Below, one piece after another: positions 11,226 through 26,789 of a stretch of DNA of 64,000 bases. Position 1 is the stretch's first letter; each line of letters begins with the position of its first letter. Under the pieces are notes generated by a model that was not told the DNA's origin, ran no database searches, and saw nothing but the letters and a program-made list of their open reading frames with translations. The DNA comes from Tretioscincus oriximinensis (Eukaryota > Chordata > Lepidosauria > Squamata > Gymnophthalmidae), in assembly GCA_022410635.1 (NCBI GenBank), contig JAJVDF010000364.1:686673-750672 (forward strand), read 5' to 3'. Both the position numbers and the translations under genes were made by a program.

Positions 11226-12239
11226 AGAATAGGACTTACTGTCTACATGTTTGTACAGACTATGACAGGCATCAGCCTATCCATTCTAGCATCCTGTTTC
11301 ACATAGTGACCTACTGGATATTGACTAGACAGCTGAAAGAGGGAAGGGCAGAAGGCAAGAGCCAAACAGAATGTAATTTCCATTCTCACTGCCATGCCTG
11401 CTATTCTATATGCAGTCCTAAGGAGCAATATAAATACAAAATGCAACTATTGCCTACAGAAGATGTTTCATGATCATTAGGTTGTCTGAGTGGGCAATAG
11501 CAGAGTCAATGGAAGAAGAAAAGGGGATTATTTTCTCCTACTCATAAGAGCTGAAAATCATTGCCAGTTATCCTGGGAAATGGGCTTGTGAGCGAGACAT
11601 AGGAGAGATTTGGATAACAGGAATTTAATCACACGAAAGAGACAGTGATGTGTATTGACGACGAATACTTATCTGCCTGAGGTCACCTGAGGACATGGCT
11701 GCTGGAGCAGTGACCTCAAGCTGCCACTCAGTTGGAAGACCTCATCCATCTACTCTGCCAGCATGTTAGCCTGTGAACCCTCAACGCCAGCCTACCTATG
11801 TTGACAGACAAGACAGCGATTAAGGACTTGGTGCTTTGGCTCACTTGAGGCTGTCTACATTTCAATGGGCTTAGGAGAGTGAGGCCTATGGAGTGACCTT
11901 CTACAATCCACTTTTTATTTATTTACTTGGTTGAAAAGGCTTTGCTTTTGTCCTAGCCACATGGCAGGCAGTGATGGCATAAGTGGAAAAGCACATCGTC
12001 CATTTGTCTTCTCTTACAACTCAAAATTATTTCTGCTTCTTTGATGCAAGGATACTTAGGGTGCCTGAATGTTAAGAACATTTGTTATTATTGGACAAAA
12101 ATCCAGAATGGATAATGTATAGGTGTGGGGATCTGTGTTTAACAGAAGAAATGCCACCAAAATGTCAGTTGTGCCTGTGTAAGTACAAAAGAAGTCCATA
12201 TAAGAATCTGAAAGGATTCAAAGCACGTAATCACCCAGG
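11226..12239. other. No gene recognised
   Basis: Intergenic sequence with no recognisable gene or repeat family. Confidence 0.5.
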
Positions 12240-12411
12240 CTCCCCATTACTACTTTCTATATATATATATTCAGAAGGGATGGAAGGACACCTCACTCCA
12301 GTCTCCTGGTGACCCAATGGCTTCATGTAGAAAATGAAGACCATAGGAGACATTGTCTGATCATGGAGAGCTCCCAAAGAATCAAACAGAAACTTCCCAT
12401 TACTACTTTCC

Positions 12412-12412
<1 letters not shown>
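12240..12412 (-). repeat. LINE RT fragment flanked by a direct repeat
   Basis: The minus strand encodes [14 protein letters not shown], matching the LP..LFNVYMKLLGE block of the LINE at 22.5-23.0 kb. It is bounded by near-identical CCCATTACTACTTTC motifs at 12243-12257 and 12398-12412. Confidence 0.55.
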
Positions 12413-12489
<77 letters not shown>

Positions 12490-12676
12490 GGATGGATGGA
12501 TGGATGGATGGATGGATGGATGGATGGATGGATGGATGGATGGATGGATGGATGGATGGATGGATGGATGGATGGATGGATNATGGATGGATGGATGGAT
12601 GGATGGATGGATGGATGGATGGATGGATGGATGGATGGATGGATGGATGGATGGATGGATGGATGGATGGATGGAT
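12413..12676. repeat. Compound TAGA/GGAT tetranucleotide microsatellite
   Basis: TAGA units at 12413-12488 then GGAT units to 12676, with an unresolved base at 12582 where the phase slips. The MDGW and IHPS repeat frames are artefacts. Confidence 0.97.
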
Positions 12677-15540
12677 GAGCGGGTGGGAAGGCAGGCAGAT
12701 ATAATCTCTCCATATTGACTATTTGCTGCCTACAGGCTGTAATGGATTGGATACCTAAGATATACTAATTGAGAGGTGTACACTTGAAGTGCATGTTGCT
12801 ACGGAAGCTCCTACTGTTGCTGCTACACTGAAATCCAGGCCCTGGATTGCACAGTTGTTTGTCCAATCATGGCGAAATTGAGCGTAGCAATCATGGTGGC
12901 AGCCTTGACACCCCTGCTGCTTGTAGGTCAAGTTCCTGCTCAAGGCCGATAGGCCTTAAGCAGGGAAAAGCCTGCCCTGCTTTCCCACACTCCCTCCCAG
13001 ACCAGGCCCAAGCCTAGGAGTCAATTACTTAGGGGTACCAGAGACAAACAAAAATTACCCCAGCAGACGCAGCATAGCCACATCTACCAGGGCAACCTCC
13101 CCCCCTGCCCCCACCTGTGCTTTTCAGAAGACAGGCTGCCGTCATCCCATAAATGTTTAAACTGAGTGATCTTCTTCAGAATAATTGTTGATTCCCCACC
13201 AAAAATTCTGAAGATACAAAAAAGGGAGATTTCCCTCTTGTGCTTCTCCACATACCTGCTCCTAATCATGGAATTAGTATAAAAGACACTTTTGTCCTTT
13301 AATATGCTGGCAAGTCTATGACCCTTACGCCGACACAGTGGGAAACCGGGAGACCAGCGCCTGCTGATCAGATCCTTCTCAGTGTTTAAAACCAACTTGC
13401 AAAATCAGTCACACAGTGAGGAGCTAATTCTTTCATGATGGGATAAGAGACAGAAGCAGGCAAAATACCAGTACTTTCAGGATACAATCATATTTTTCTT
13501 CTGTATCAAAATTGCATGGAGATAACATGGAATTTGAAGTGCTGGAAGGTTGTTCAGATGTTATCTAATCCAAAACTATATCAGTATATGAAGTCTTTTC
13601 CAATTATGATTTGCACATGAAAATGCTGCAGGTATATTTGTTGTATTCTAACTCAGGTTCCACACCTGTAACTCTTTTGCTTCCACACTGTAATATCTAC
13701 CCAACTTCCTTCCTTCTGCATATGATAAAAAACAAAACTAGGTTACATTTGTTATATATCAAATAATGCGAACATTGAATTGCTGTAAACTGCTTGAATT
13801 AGGTTCTTCAAAAGAAGTCTTTTGATCTGTCTTTTTTCTACCCACAAAGTTACCTTAATCAGGTCACCAAGGGAGCTGGTCTCCATTTGGGGTAATGGAA
13901 ACTGGCCTCAATTAAGTTATCTTTGCTGCCGTGAAAGCTTAGTGAAGACTCAACTTCCATCTGTCAGTCAACAAAGAATAACAACTCACAGTTTGAGAAC
14001 TTTAGTGGAAGGAAGGAAGATGTGAGGCAGAACTGGAGAAAAAGGCATTTGTGGATGAGGGCTGCCTAGCAAGTACCTTCTTGTTGCACATCAGTGTCTC
14101 ATTAATAACAAATGAGATCTCAGATCTGATGTGATGCTTTTGTATGATCCACTTGTGCTTTGTTATTCTGCAATGTGCAGATTTCTTACTCGTCATTCTG
14201 CTTCCTCTGAGAAATCAAGTTCTGTTCCTCCAGGCATCCAGATGTCAGCTTTCTCAACACTCCTGCTGTTCCTACGTTGAAGCACCCAACTGGGAGAGTG
14301 GGAAGCCTCTTGGCAAAAAGACACACTTTCCTTTCAAAAGAAAGTCACAGTTCGTACACTGGGAAGCAAGCCATGCATATGTGGATGGAGGGCTACGTCT
14401 TTGGATCGTGGCTATACGGGTTGAATAACTTCCACTTTCTCACAGTTCTCACAAAGATAAGAAGTAATGTGGGTGGAAAAGAAAGCACGGCTCCTGCAAA
14501 GGAACAATAAATAGTTGCCATTTGGGTGAAAGACACTGCTCTTGGTCTTCCAAAAGTATGCATCCTCGGCCAGTTCAAAAAAGTTTCTTATTTGAAGAAT
14601 CAGAAAAATAAGTAGTTCTTTGCAGCCATATGTGTGGCCCAAGTGTTTAATAAGGAATGAAAGAAGCTACTAGCTGATTAAGTGCTCGAGAACAAAACCA
14701 AATTGTAAATATAACCACACCAGGGACAATGAAATTTAGAATATGTTCAATATTTAAAGTTGCAACTTTAACGAAACTAACCATGCAGAACTAATTGAGG
14801 CAAGAAAAGTGCAAATCCTTAAATAAATAAAAGATGTCTAAGGACTTGGATTAGGTGACCCATGAGTTCATCACCTGAAAAGGAGGCAATGATGGAAAAC
14901 TGTGTAAGAAACTCATACATGTGCGAGTTTCTCACACTATTTGGTGGTCGGGGGACTATACAAGGGAGAAAATCCAAGATCTGAGTTTCTCCCCTCTTCT
15001 ACTCTTGCTGCTCTTTGTTCATGTGATTGTCACATGACCACTGGGGGTGCCCACCTTTTGATCATGTGGCAGTCAAATGTCCAAAAGGGGCAGGACGGAT
15101 GAGAAAAATCCCCCTTCCATATGAGAATCTCAGTCTGATTTTATACCATCAATGAAAGGAGGTGGCTGGACAGTGACAGGAACATCCCATCCCCTGACGC
15201 AACACGCACAGAGAGGCATGCTGAGCAGCTGGAACAAAAATGGCAGCACTGATGCATGGCAGAATGCACGCATCCATTTCTCATGGGCCACAGGGAAACC
15301 ACTGAGTTTCCATCCCAGCATGGACAGCAGAGAGCAGAGAGAGGGCAGGTCAGGAAGACTCTGCCAGGTCAGACAACACATTAGCTGAGAACAGATCGGG
15401 GCTGCAGTTGGGGGGGAAGGCCAGAGCAGAGCCAAGCTACCAATGCAAAACTGTCTGCTCTATGGTCAGAGAGTGGAGGTGGGGATGGGAGAGAGAGAAG
15501 GAAGAGGAAAACAAGGGAAAGGGAGGAAATCCATGCCCAG
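12677..15540. other. No gene recognised
   Basis: A minus-strand open frame of 103 codons at 13084-13395 has no family motif that I recognise. Several CA- and CT-rich patches. No supportable gene. Confidence 0.45.
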
Positions 15541-15680
15541 CTTTTTGCATTGGATAGATCTCATTCTGGATTATATCCCGAAGTAGATACCTGTCATCTG
15601 TAAGCTAGTATGAGGCTGCAATATTCTGTACCAGGCCTTTATTCTGAGATAATCTGGAATAAGGCTCAGTGCGAAAAGGG
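15541..15680. mobile_element. GCACTGAG-family fold-back MITE (140 bp)
   Basis: The left arm CTTTTTGCATTGGATAGATC then TCATTCTGGATTATATC pairs imperfectly with the right arm GAGATAATCTGGAATAAGGC then TCAGTGCGAAAAGG. The same arms occur at 57537-57665 and, with a longer end, at 44971-45150. Confidence 0.7.
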
Positions 15681-16140
15681 TGCTAAGGAACCTGATCTGT
15701 CCGTTATATAGAATAGCAGGCAGAGTGACTTTTATCTTCAGTATGATCCAGTAAAGCAAGATCTTCAGTTTTCGTGGCAGAAAATGAGATTCTCAGGGCA
15801 ACTGAGTTTGAAGACAGCCAGGCGTGTCCAAGCAGCGTCTTCCCACCCATTTGGACACAGCCAGAATCAAACCTTACAATGGATAAGACCTTTTGCTCCA
15901 ATAAATTAAAATAAATCCTCTTGGCAGTTAACTTGAAACCATGGGGCCAGTCCCAAAGTTTGGTCTGACAGCCCTTTCGTTCTTCAAGATGGTAGTTTCA
16001 TTTTTAAATCCATCTGAGATTACTTCTTTAACACTTCCTCTTCATTTCCTTACCCAGCCTTTTCAAAAGTGTTTCACTTAGCTAAACTAATAATATTATG
16101 TCTTAACCTACCACCTTGCTTTTTGTTTGCCTTCAATCAG

Positions 16141-16219
16141 ATGAGAGCTGGAAGACAGGAAAAAAGGAGGAAAAGAAAAGGCCTACCACATGGAAACTGG
16201 AGCCGGGTGCCTTACAAAG
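16141..16219 (+). other. Exon-like segment, function unknown
   Basis: A pyrimidine-rich tract and TTCAATCAG precede an open 79-nt block followed by AAAGGTACGT, a strong donor. The block reads MRAGRQEKRRKRKGLPHGNW then SRVPYK. I do not recognise the protein. The basic run resembles the alternatively spliced basic exon of prokineticin-2 only in composition. No partner exon was found within several kb, so it may be a chance match or a lncRNA exon. Confidence 0.2.
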
Positions 16220-16964
16220 GTACGTCTTGTCTTGAAAATTTGGCAGAGTGTCAAAGCAATGAAACGTTAGCTACCTTGGACCATGTTTGCACAGCAGCAA
16301 TACCGAAATCATATTTCTCTAGAGCAGAAGATAGTCTTCCTTCAACCCACTTTCCCAAATGTTTCATGGATTTGTTCCCTTTTTTATTTTTGCTCTTAAG
16401 GTATTAAAGGGGGTATTAAAGAACCTGAAATGGTTTCATTGTGTTCCCAAAGCTTGCTATTTATTATTATGCACAAAAGTGTCAAAACCACTAAAAATAA
16501 ATTGGAAGGCGAAACAAGGGAGGACAAAGGTGTGTAAATGAGTAGGACTATAAAGCTCAATGTCTAATGTAGAAATCCCTGCTTTAGAAAAATGTTTAGA
16601 TCATCCTGGGATTAACAACTCATCCCAAGCTACTGCCATACCTGGTTCTATGCTAGTTTTAAAGTCTAGGTCTGCTTTGAGGCACTTTGCTGGAAGCTTT
16701 CTGTCTCTGTGGTGTGGAATACCACCCACAGCATCCCAATACACCTCAAAGTCAAGGTCCATTAATATAGCAGACTAGAGAACCATTTTTGGTACCTTAG
16801 CCTGGTCTACTCCCTTCATAGACAAAGTATCCTAAGAAGGGGAGTGTCTTCCATAATCCACAGTAGCATGTGGATAAAAGGTCTCTGGGATCCTTTCCAT
16901 CATTTAACAGTGTTCCTTGCAGAAAGGGCATCTGAGATGACATTCCATATCATCCCTGGCATGT

Positions 16965-17150
16965 TCAGTAAAGGGGCTAGTAGTACTTAGAGACTAACAG
17001 TAGAAAAGTAGGTGGCATGAGCCTTCACAGACATGTCTACTTTTTCAAATGCATCTGAAGTAGATGTGTCTATGAAAGCTCATGCCATCTACTAGCCCCT
17101 TTGCTGGACTTTCTACTAGACTAACATGGCTATTTCTCTGAAATTGAAAT
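16965..17150. mobile_element. Fold-back DNA repeat
   Basis: Inverted arms GGTGGCATGAGCCTTCACAG and CTATGAAAGCTCATGCCATC, with ACTAACATGGCTATTTCTCT at the right. The CGAAAGCTCATGC / GACTAACACGGCTACC pattern is widespread in reptile genomes. Non-coding. Confidence 0.6.
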
Positions 17151-17684
17151 CCCTGGCTTGGTTGTATATATATTAATTATGCTGAGGGAAAAGGCCTCGT
17201 TGGTTGGGACTTAGAAACTCTAAATAAAGGTAAAGCCTAGTTAGAGTAACTGCTCTGGTCAAGAATACGTTGCTCATACACTTTGAGCTGAATAATAAAG
17301 TCAGGTTAATACACTGGCATGCTTTGTTGAGGGCTTCAGTTCCAGCTTCATAAAAGGACTTTTGCCTGTGACAAGATAAGGAAAGAAAATAGCTGCACAA
17401 AAGTGAATGGAATTTTGGCTCTAGGTTGACATGATATCCCATTGATCAGATTCAAGATCACAATTTAGAAGACTCTCCGTCCTGATGGAAAATCTTGCTG
17501 TATACTGGTCCATTGGGTGGTCATGCCTCCCACAAAACTCTGCATCTGCATGGGATGGGGCACTGAATCAGGCCCTGGTGAAGAAAATGGTCCTAGAAGA
17601 CTGCTTTCAAACCCATGTGCAGATGGTACTGAAATGGCACATCTGATAAGAAGTAGGAAGAAGCCATCTATCTGGGATTGTTTG

Positions 17685-17766
17685 GTGGAATCCTGCATTG
17701 AGCAAGGAGTTGGACCTGATGATGCTGGTGCTCTCTTTCCAACTTTATGATATTATGATTCTATGA
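17685..17766 (+). repeat. CR1 LINE 3' end (ATTCTATG tail)
   Basis: TGGAATCCTGCATTGAGCAA, GGAGTTGGACCTGATGATGC, then TTTCCAACTTTATGATATTA and TGATTCTATGA: the classic amniote CR1 3' terminus with its 8-bp tail repeat. Confidence 0.9.
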
Positions 17767-20720
17767 CCAGGGTTAAGTAGCAATTTATAGCTTATTGTTG
17801 ATAGGTGAATATAATGTTTTTTCCCTACTGTTGATTAAAGTGCTCCTCACCCCTGTCAAGATGAGCTACATGTCAATAGTCCTATCTCCCCACCCAACCT
17901 TTCTTTCTTTTGATTATTTTTTTCAGGCCTTTCTTCAGTTTTCATCTGCTGGGCACCTCCTCTTTTCCTCCAGTATTCATCCACTTTACAGAGCCTTTGT
18001 TGTTGAAAATAATGGACATGCGTTATTTGAAGCCCATGGGTTAGAATTTTGCTTTTGTTGTTCCCTTGTGCATTTTCTTAGGCAGGTCCTCAACATTTAG
18101 AGAGGACTAGTCATTTAAGGTTTCAAAGATTAAAATCCAAAGTGATCATCCTTGTTGTTTGATCCAGAGTTAGCATCCCAAGTGCATTCTCTCAGCCTTC
18201 TATGTCATTATTCTACAGTGTCTTGAAAAAGATGCCTGTGGCTTTCCAATTTAGGCTGGAGACAAATGTTCAACACATTTTAAAGACAGCAAGTGCTAAG
18301 AATCCCCCACACAACGTGCCACATGCCTTCACCTAAAGGGACTGTATAGATGCAGCCCTTCCTCCACCTCTTTCCCTTTGTCCCTCCTTACACATTCCGT
18401 GGGTTTCTGAGTAATACTGAGAAACATTTCCCAAGGTTTCTCTCCCCACACCCCTCACTGCAGGAGGGTAGACTCCTCCAAGATGCTAGGACTGGGGCTA
18501 ATCAACACAAGGATCGGGATGGGGGTTTACAGCAGAATATTTGGGGAGCAATGGGAAGGAAAGAAGCCAGAAAATTCCTCCATGTGGCTGTAGTCAATCA
18601 TTGCTAATACTGTATAACCACAGGAGCTCCAAAAACTAAACCTTGGCAAACACAGTGAGCCCCATGCTGATCCTGGTATGAAAATGGCGAGAGGTATTCT
18701 CTATGATTGTCTTTGAAATTGAGAAAAAGACCCTGGGTTGACGTGTGCACCGCAAAATCTTTCATACCAGAGAAGAATGGTATGAAAGAAGAATCAAGTC
18801 ATGATTAAGGGCACCATTTCCACACTAATCCACAAAAAATTCACCTTTGTCTATGTTTAAATTTGTTTTCGTTTCACTATTAATATTGTTTCCTCACTTA
18901 CCGCTTAAAGATCTTATTTATTCCCTTATGGACATTTGCAGAAATCCAGGAAAATGGTAAAAACTTATCTTCTTCCATATCTTCTTTGCTTTGGGCCCAA
19001 TTCATATTATCTTTCTTTTTGCCCTCTGTACAACTGTGCAATTGCCTGACACAATTTCCAGGAGCATTATTCGGGGGCTAATGAACTTTGGTGAGATGTT
19101 TCTGGGGGAACTTAGTATCTTGAAGGTGCATACTAAACTGTGTTGGCTGAAAAGGGAGCAGGGAGAGACAGTAGGTTAGGAACTCTACTATTTTGATTCC
19201 AGAGATGATTTCTTCATCCTCCAACTGCCACCAGGAGATAGTGAACCTTTTGCCTGAGGAGGAGAGTGAAGAGAAAAGAAACAGTGTCTGTGTTCTCATG
19301 GGGTGAAATAAGTNNTTTTGAGAACTGTGAATTTTCAGTTCACAGTTTTCTTCTGTTTCCAGCTCCATTTCATGGTCCGTACAAGATTTGCGTTGGCTTC
19401 TGGAATTAACGACTGCATTGATTGGGTAATCTGTTTTCGGAGTGTCCTTTTCCCACGCTAGGCTCCACACTTTTGTTGTTTTTTAAAATGTGCCTGAGTT
19501 TTGCATAAATCCATAAATACAAAAAGTTAATACAGATAGAGATATTTAGTTTTGCACAAAACTATTACCCCCCACTTCCACTGCCACCCATCCCAAAAAC
19601 CCCTTTAAAATCTGCTGCTATCTCCTTAGACATTAGAACAAAATGGAGGCACAGCAGCAGGCATGGCAGTGTTTGCACAAAGCACGTTCAGCCCGAACTG
19701 GGAAAAACTGCACCTATGTCACTTTTGAGGGAGAACTCCGTTCTGGCAACATGTGGATTTGCAAAACTGCATTGCAAAAGTGCTCCCCCTGTGGATTATA
19801 GGAGAACTTTATGTGCCCTGTGGAAAGCCACACAGATTTCACTCCCATTTTTTTCCCCTAGCAAAAATGCAGCCTACATTGTTCTGCTATCTTGTTCCTA
19901 GAAGTGGCCACAAGAAAGCTGTGAAACACCTCACTTGGTGGCAGTAGAAAAGAGAAGACAGACTGGGTTGCTCTAGTCATCTTGCTCCCAGCAATGACCA
20001 TTTCCTTCTCCAACTGCCACTAGAAAGTTAACCATCTTGCTTGAGAAGAATACATAAGAGACAGGGAGCTGGGGAGCGCTGTGATTGCTTCACCTAAAGC
20101 GAAGGTGGAAGGGCACTCTACTTGAAGTGTAGTGTTAAACCTCAACATTATCTAAGGCAAAGTGGTTCTTCTGATGACAAGTAAGGAAAAGAGGGATCAT
20201 TGTTGGGAGTTGATGGAGTACCTCCTTGGCTTGCCATTTTTCTTCTATTCCTTTCAGGCCTGGTGGCTTTTCTAGCAACAGTTGGGGAAGGAAGAGGCCA
20301 CCCCTGAAAACTGATAGAGGATCATTCCAGCTTATTTGTTCCTCACAGGTTTTTTTGGGAAAGGTGCTGTTAATCTGGTAACAGTTGAGGGAGAGAACCA
20401 TTCCTGTGACCTAATGAAAGATCTTTCTTCTCATCTCAGTTTCCATGCACAAGGTAATTCTTTCAGTGCCTATTAGGAAAAGAAAAGGAGATAATGGAAG
20501 ATCTTCTCCATTTTCTCTTCCTGCTCCTCTTCCCTCAGGCAAGGTGGCTCTTCTGGCAGCAAGTATGGGAGGATTCACAGTTGAGAACTTATAAATATCC
20601 TCAGGCTGTTCTACCTTAAGATAGTTCCTCACTCATGTCAATATCCTTACAATGGGAAGGAAAGGAAGAAAGTTTATGAAATCAAATGACCAACAAAATG
20701 AACATCAAAAGGAGATAATG
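17767..20720. other. No gene recognised
   Basis: Intergenic. Two unresolved bases at 19314-19315 sit between TTTTGAGAACTGTGAA and TTTTCAGTTCACAGTTTTC, a short hairpin-like context. No supportable gene. Confidence 0.45.
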
Positions 20721-20732
20721 AAAATCTGGTTT

Positions 20733-20815
20733 AATGAATCCTGCACTGAGCAGGGGGTTGGACTCGATGATCCTGGAGATCCCTTCCAACTCTATGGTTC
20801 TATTCTTTCTGTATG
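20733..20815 (+). repeat. CR1 LINE 3' end (ATTCTATG-type tail)
   Basis: GAATCCTGCACTGAGCAGGG, GGTTGGACTCGATGATCCTG, CCCTTCCAACTCTATGGTTC then TATTC. Confidence 0.9.
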
Positions 20816-21659
20816 CAAAAGGTTAAGGGGGGGGATCCTTTCATTTACAAGCATTTCAGTTCAGTGTGAGTCCATTTTATAACCCCACAGCAGACTAGAA
20901 GGAATTCCATACGATTTACTTCATTTCAGAAAGATCACTGACTGCACATTTTTCAAATAGCTTTTTGGTTGGGTCTTGGTTTAGATGGTGCGGTGGTGAG
21001 TGGCGTAAACAGAGATCATTGTTTCCATGTTGGCATTTCAACTAACTGAAATACAACAGTGTTGGAAATTGAGTGTTAAGAAATGCCTTTTCTTAAAATC
21101 CCCCCCCCATCCAAGTATTTATGGTTCAACAGGAAATGTTCACCCATGTAAAAATGTCACAGGGCTATCAAACTGATGGATTCAATCTGCAGATCAAGGA
21201 CAGACTATGTAAACAAGCTTTGAAAAAAAGAATGAAAGAGCATGGCAACATACAAAATTATGTCCTATTCCCTAGAAGGGAGTAATAAAAACTGGCGACC
21301 ACTTAATAGCAAAACTAATTGAAGAGACGCCTACCTGAAGGAAGCAGATTTCATTAATTAAAATCACCTTTCAGTTCTCCACCACACACATGGTAAGAGC
21401 AGCAGCATTCAGAGGAGGACTTTACAAGAAAAGGAAAAGAGTTGGATGGTTTGTAAGTGGCAAAGGTCTTTGGTGCTGTTCCTTTTTGCAGAATTTATTT
21501 TATGTGGCCTCTTCAGTTTGAGTGAGTGTAAGATTTATACCTGTGAAAAGCATCCCAAAGTACAGGAATATTCGTCTTCTTGTTGTATTTGGGATGGAGC
21601 CTTTGGAATTTTAGACAGTACTTCTTAAGTCCCATTTGCAAGGAATAGAGAATATGTAA

Positions 21660-21785
21660 GGATTTTGCCTTCTTTTGTTCCAGACTACCCAGGGGCCATT
21701 GGTGGGCCGCTGTGTGAGACAGAAGGCTGGACTAGATGGGCTCTGGCCAGACACAGCAGGTCTCCTCTTATGTTCTTATGTTGTT
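21660..21785 (+). repeat. CR1 LINE 3' end (TCTTATGT tail)
   Basis: AGACTACCCAGGGGCCATTG, TGTGTGAGACAGAAGGCTGG, ACTAGATGGGCTCTGGCC then CTCTTATGTTCTTATGTTG. Confidence 0.9.
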
Positions 21786-21894
21786 ATCATTTGAAAAAAC
21801 ACAGTAAAAATCGCAGCACCAGCTCATATGTTGAAGTTGGTCATAACAACATCCTCCCTAATCACCCAGGATGTGCTTATGTATTAGAAGATGA

Positions 21895-23010
21895 TTTTAT
21901 TTATTTTATTTATTTAAAATTATTTATATCCTGCCTTTCACCATTAGTCCCAGGGTGGGTAACAAAAGATCAAGAAAACTACAAAAAATAAAAACATATT
22001 AATAAAATGTTTAAGAAGGTCCATACCACCCCTCCCTCTAACCCACCCACCCTCCCTCCCTGGAAGGACAGAATACAGAGGGAGCTACAGCATTTAAGAG
22101 TCAAAAACCTGGCTGAAGGGATATGTTTTTACCAGTGCCGAAAACTATGCAATGTAGGCGCATGGATGTACCCTCTATGAGGGAGGCTGATTCAGAGTGT
22201 GGAGGCCATCAAAGAGAAGACCTTCCTATGTGCCCCTACCTCTTGCATCTCTGCAAGGGGAGGAACTATCAGAAGGCCTTCCCCTTGAGTTCTTAGTGCA
22301 CAGGGAAGAAGGCACTCCTTCAGATAGGGCCCAAGCCGTTTAGGGCTTTGTATGTTAATACCAATACCTTGAATTGCACCAATTCAAGCTTCTGGATTGT
22401 TTTCAAGGGTAGCTTCACATAGAGAGCATTACAGGATTACTGTGGTCAATTATCTCTATCCAGGAATGGCTGAAGCTCACAAAACATCCAGAGATGGAGG
22501 TAGGCACTCCTGGCTATCACTGCTACCTGAGCCTCATGCGACAGAGATTAATTCAAAAGCACCCCCACGGACCTGATCTTTCTGTGGCAAAATAACCCCA
22601 TCAGGAAGCAGATACCTCTTAACATCCTGGACTCTGGATCCTTTAACACACAACACCTCCATCTTGTCAGGATTCATCTTCAATTTGTTGTTCCTCATCC
22701 AGCCCATCACTGCCTCCAGGCAGCGGTCAAGCACCATGACTGCCTCCCAATTCAGATGGAATGGAGAGATTCGGGTGTCATCAACATACTGGTGGAACCA
22801 TGCTCCAAAACTCCTGATGACCTCACCCAGCAGCTTCATATAGACATTAAAGAGCATGGGTGGCAAGGCCAACTTCTGGGAAACTCCACAAGAAAGCTCC
22901 CAGTGTATTGACAAAAGGCTCCCATTGCTATTTTCTGGAAACCACCCCCATCCCAAAAAAAAGGAAGACTGAAGAAGGTTCAAATGTAAATGTGTGAGCA
23001 AGGCCCTAGA
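21895..23010 (-). mobile_element. Jockey-superclade LINE, RT fragment plus 3' UTR
   Basis: On the minus strand an open frame at 23001-22534 encodes an RT segment: LPPMLFNVYMKLLGEVIRSF, then HQYVDDTRIS (the YxDD box) and WMRNNKLKMNPDKMEVL. It continues into a 3' UTR ending GGCAGGATATAAATAATTTT and AT-rich repeats at 21895. 5' truncated, no endonuclease domain. The RT resembles the CR1/L2 group; the exact clade was not determined. Confidence 0.85.
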
Positions 23011-23124
23011 CTCCTCCTACTGTATTCAGATATAACCTTGGAAGGGCCTCAAAAACAGCAATGGTTGCACTTGTACTCGCAAACTTTATTCAGTCCACCT
23101 TTTCTAGCATATAATTGTTTAGTG

Positions 23125-25520
<2,396 letters not shown>

Positions 25521-25529
25521 TTAAAGGTC

Positions 25530-25800
25530 TGGAAGTAAATGCCAGAAGTAAAATGGCAAAATGCCTGCCCCCATGTAAGGGCCCCCCAGCCATTTCCTTT
25601 CTCNTGTACCCCTGAACGAAATCTGGGATCTTGTGCAATGATACACAATCTCAGAGATTGCATGAGATACTTCTGCAACTCCCAACTTTATGCCTGTGTT
25701 TACCACAGCACTGGTGCCCACATGTCCCACATCTCGTCCTCCTATCCAGCTTCCAGGGCAATTGCACCCCACAGAGTTGTGAACCTGTCTGAAAAGTAAG
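25530..25800. repeat. Dispersed repeat (second copy of the 10.94 kb family)
   Basis: Aligns with 10.94-11.15 kb (shared AGATTGCATGAGATACTTC.. block) and extends further right. Contains unresolved base 25604. Confidence 0.6.
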
Positions 25801-26577
25801 TCCAGTTTCACATTAACATTTTAATTTTCTGAATAAAGTTATTTTACTGAACAAAAAATAGCAAGTCAATGTTTGCAGACTTTTAAAAGAAATAAAATTA
25901 AAAAGGAAATAAATAAATAAAAGGTCCCAGGCCTTCTTCTTGACCTGCTTGAAAACACCAGTTTACATGTTGTTCAAGGTGGAAGGCTAGTTTTAGCCAC
26001 AATTTATTTTTTCTAAAGGATAGTTGCACCCTCTACTGGGCATGTTGCAGATTGCAGGAGGTTATAGGATAATCCAGTTTCTACACACAAGCTTATGACC
26101 ATGTTGGTGATGTGTAGTATCGGGAATGACGTTCCATGTATTATCTAACCTCTGCTTGCCCAAATATTTGATTCTGCAGAAATGGCATGGAAATAAATTA
26201 AGAAATNTAAATTGATTGATACAGGGGAAGCGGGGGGAATGGAAATTGCCCAGTTTAGGGATCAATCTTTTTTATTATTCTAAAGAATTAAATTAGTTTA
26301 AATCCACTGATTGGCACAATGCTTCAGCTGATATAATTATTGACTTCTGAACTTCTGAATGATTCACTTTTGCTTACATAGATGAATTTGACACCTAAAT
26401 TAAAGCTCAGTTTCACTACCACAGTTAATAACTTTGTCATATTGAAAATAGCAAAACTCATAATAAAACAAATTATTGGCCCACCAATCAGCAACACAGA
26501 GGCCAGTAAAACCTGCCTCCCTGGGCCGCTGATTGGATATACAATCGCCANAGGAGCAGCAACAGCTAAAACCACAG

Positions 26578-26732
26578 GTTGGCATCAGGGCTGCCTAACC
26601 TGGCCGGCCCCGACAGGCAGCCTTGACAACGAAAAGTGGCAGCAGCACACAAGTGGGCACCAGGGTTGCATGAACCTGGCTGGCCCCAGCAGGCAGACTT
26701 GCCAACGGACAGAAAAGCAGCTGTGGTAAAGC
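26578..26732. repeat. Tandem duplication, about 75-bp unit, two copies
   Basis: GGCATCAGGGCTGCCTAACC, TGGCCGGCCCCGACAGGCAG, CCTTGACAACG is repeated as GGCACCAGGGTTGCATGAAC, TGGCTGGCCCCAGCAGGCAG, ACTTGCCAACG. GC-rich against its surroundings. Confidence 0.75.
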
Positions 26733-26789
26733 AGCGGTGGTAAGTACGTCGAGGCGAGACAAGTGGGGTGGCCAGAAGGCTGTTCAATT

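Noticed and set aside
12231..12718. IHPS and MDGW repeat proteins on both strands
   Set aside because: Low-complexity translation of the GGAT array, open in several frames.
13084..13395. 103-codon minus-strand frame as a gene
   Set aside because: No family resemblance, no splice or promoter context; left as unassigned intergenic sequence.
16141..16219. Prokineticin-2 alternative exon
   Set aside because: Similarity is limited to a Lys/Arg-rich run; no cysteine-rich partner exons and no known synteny with UBE2V1.
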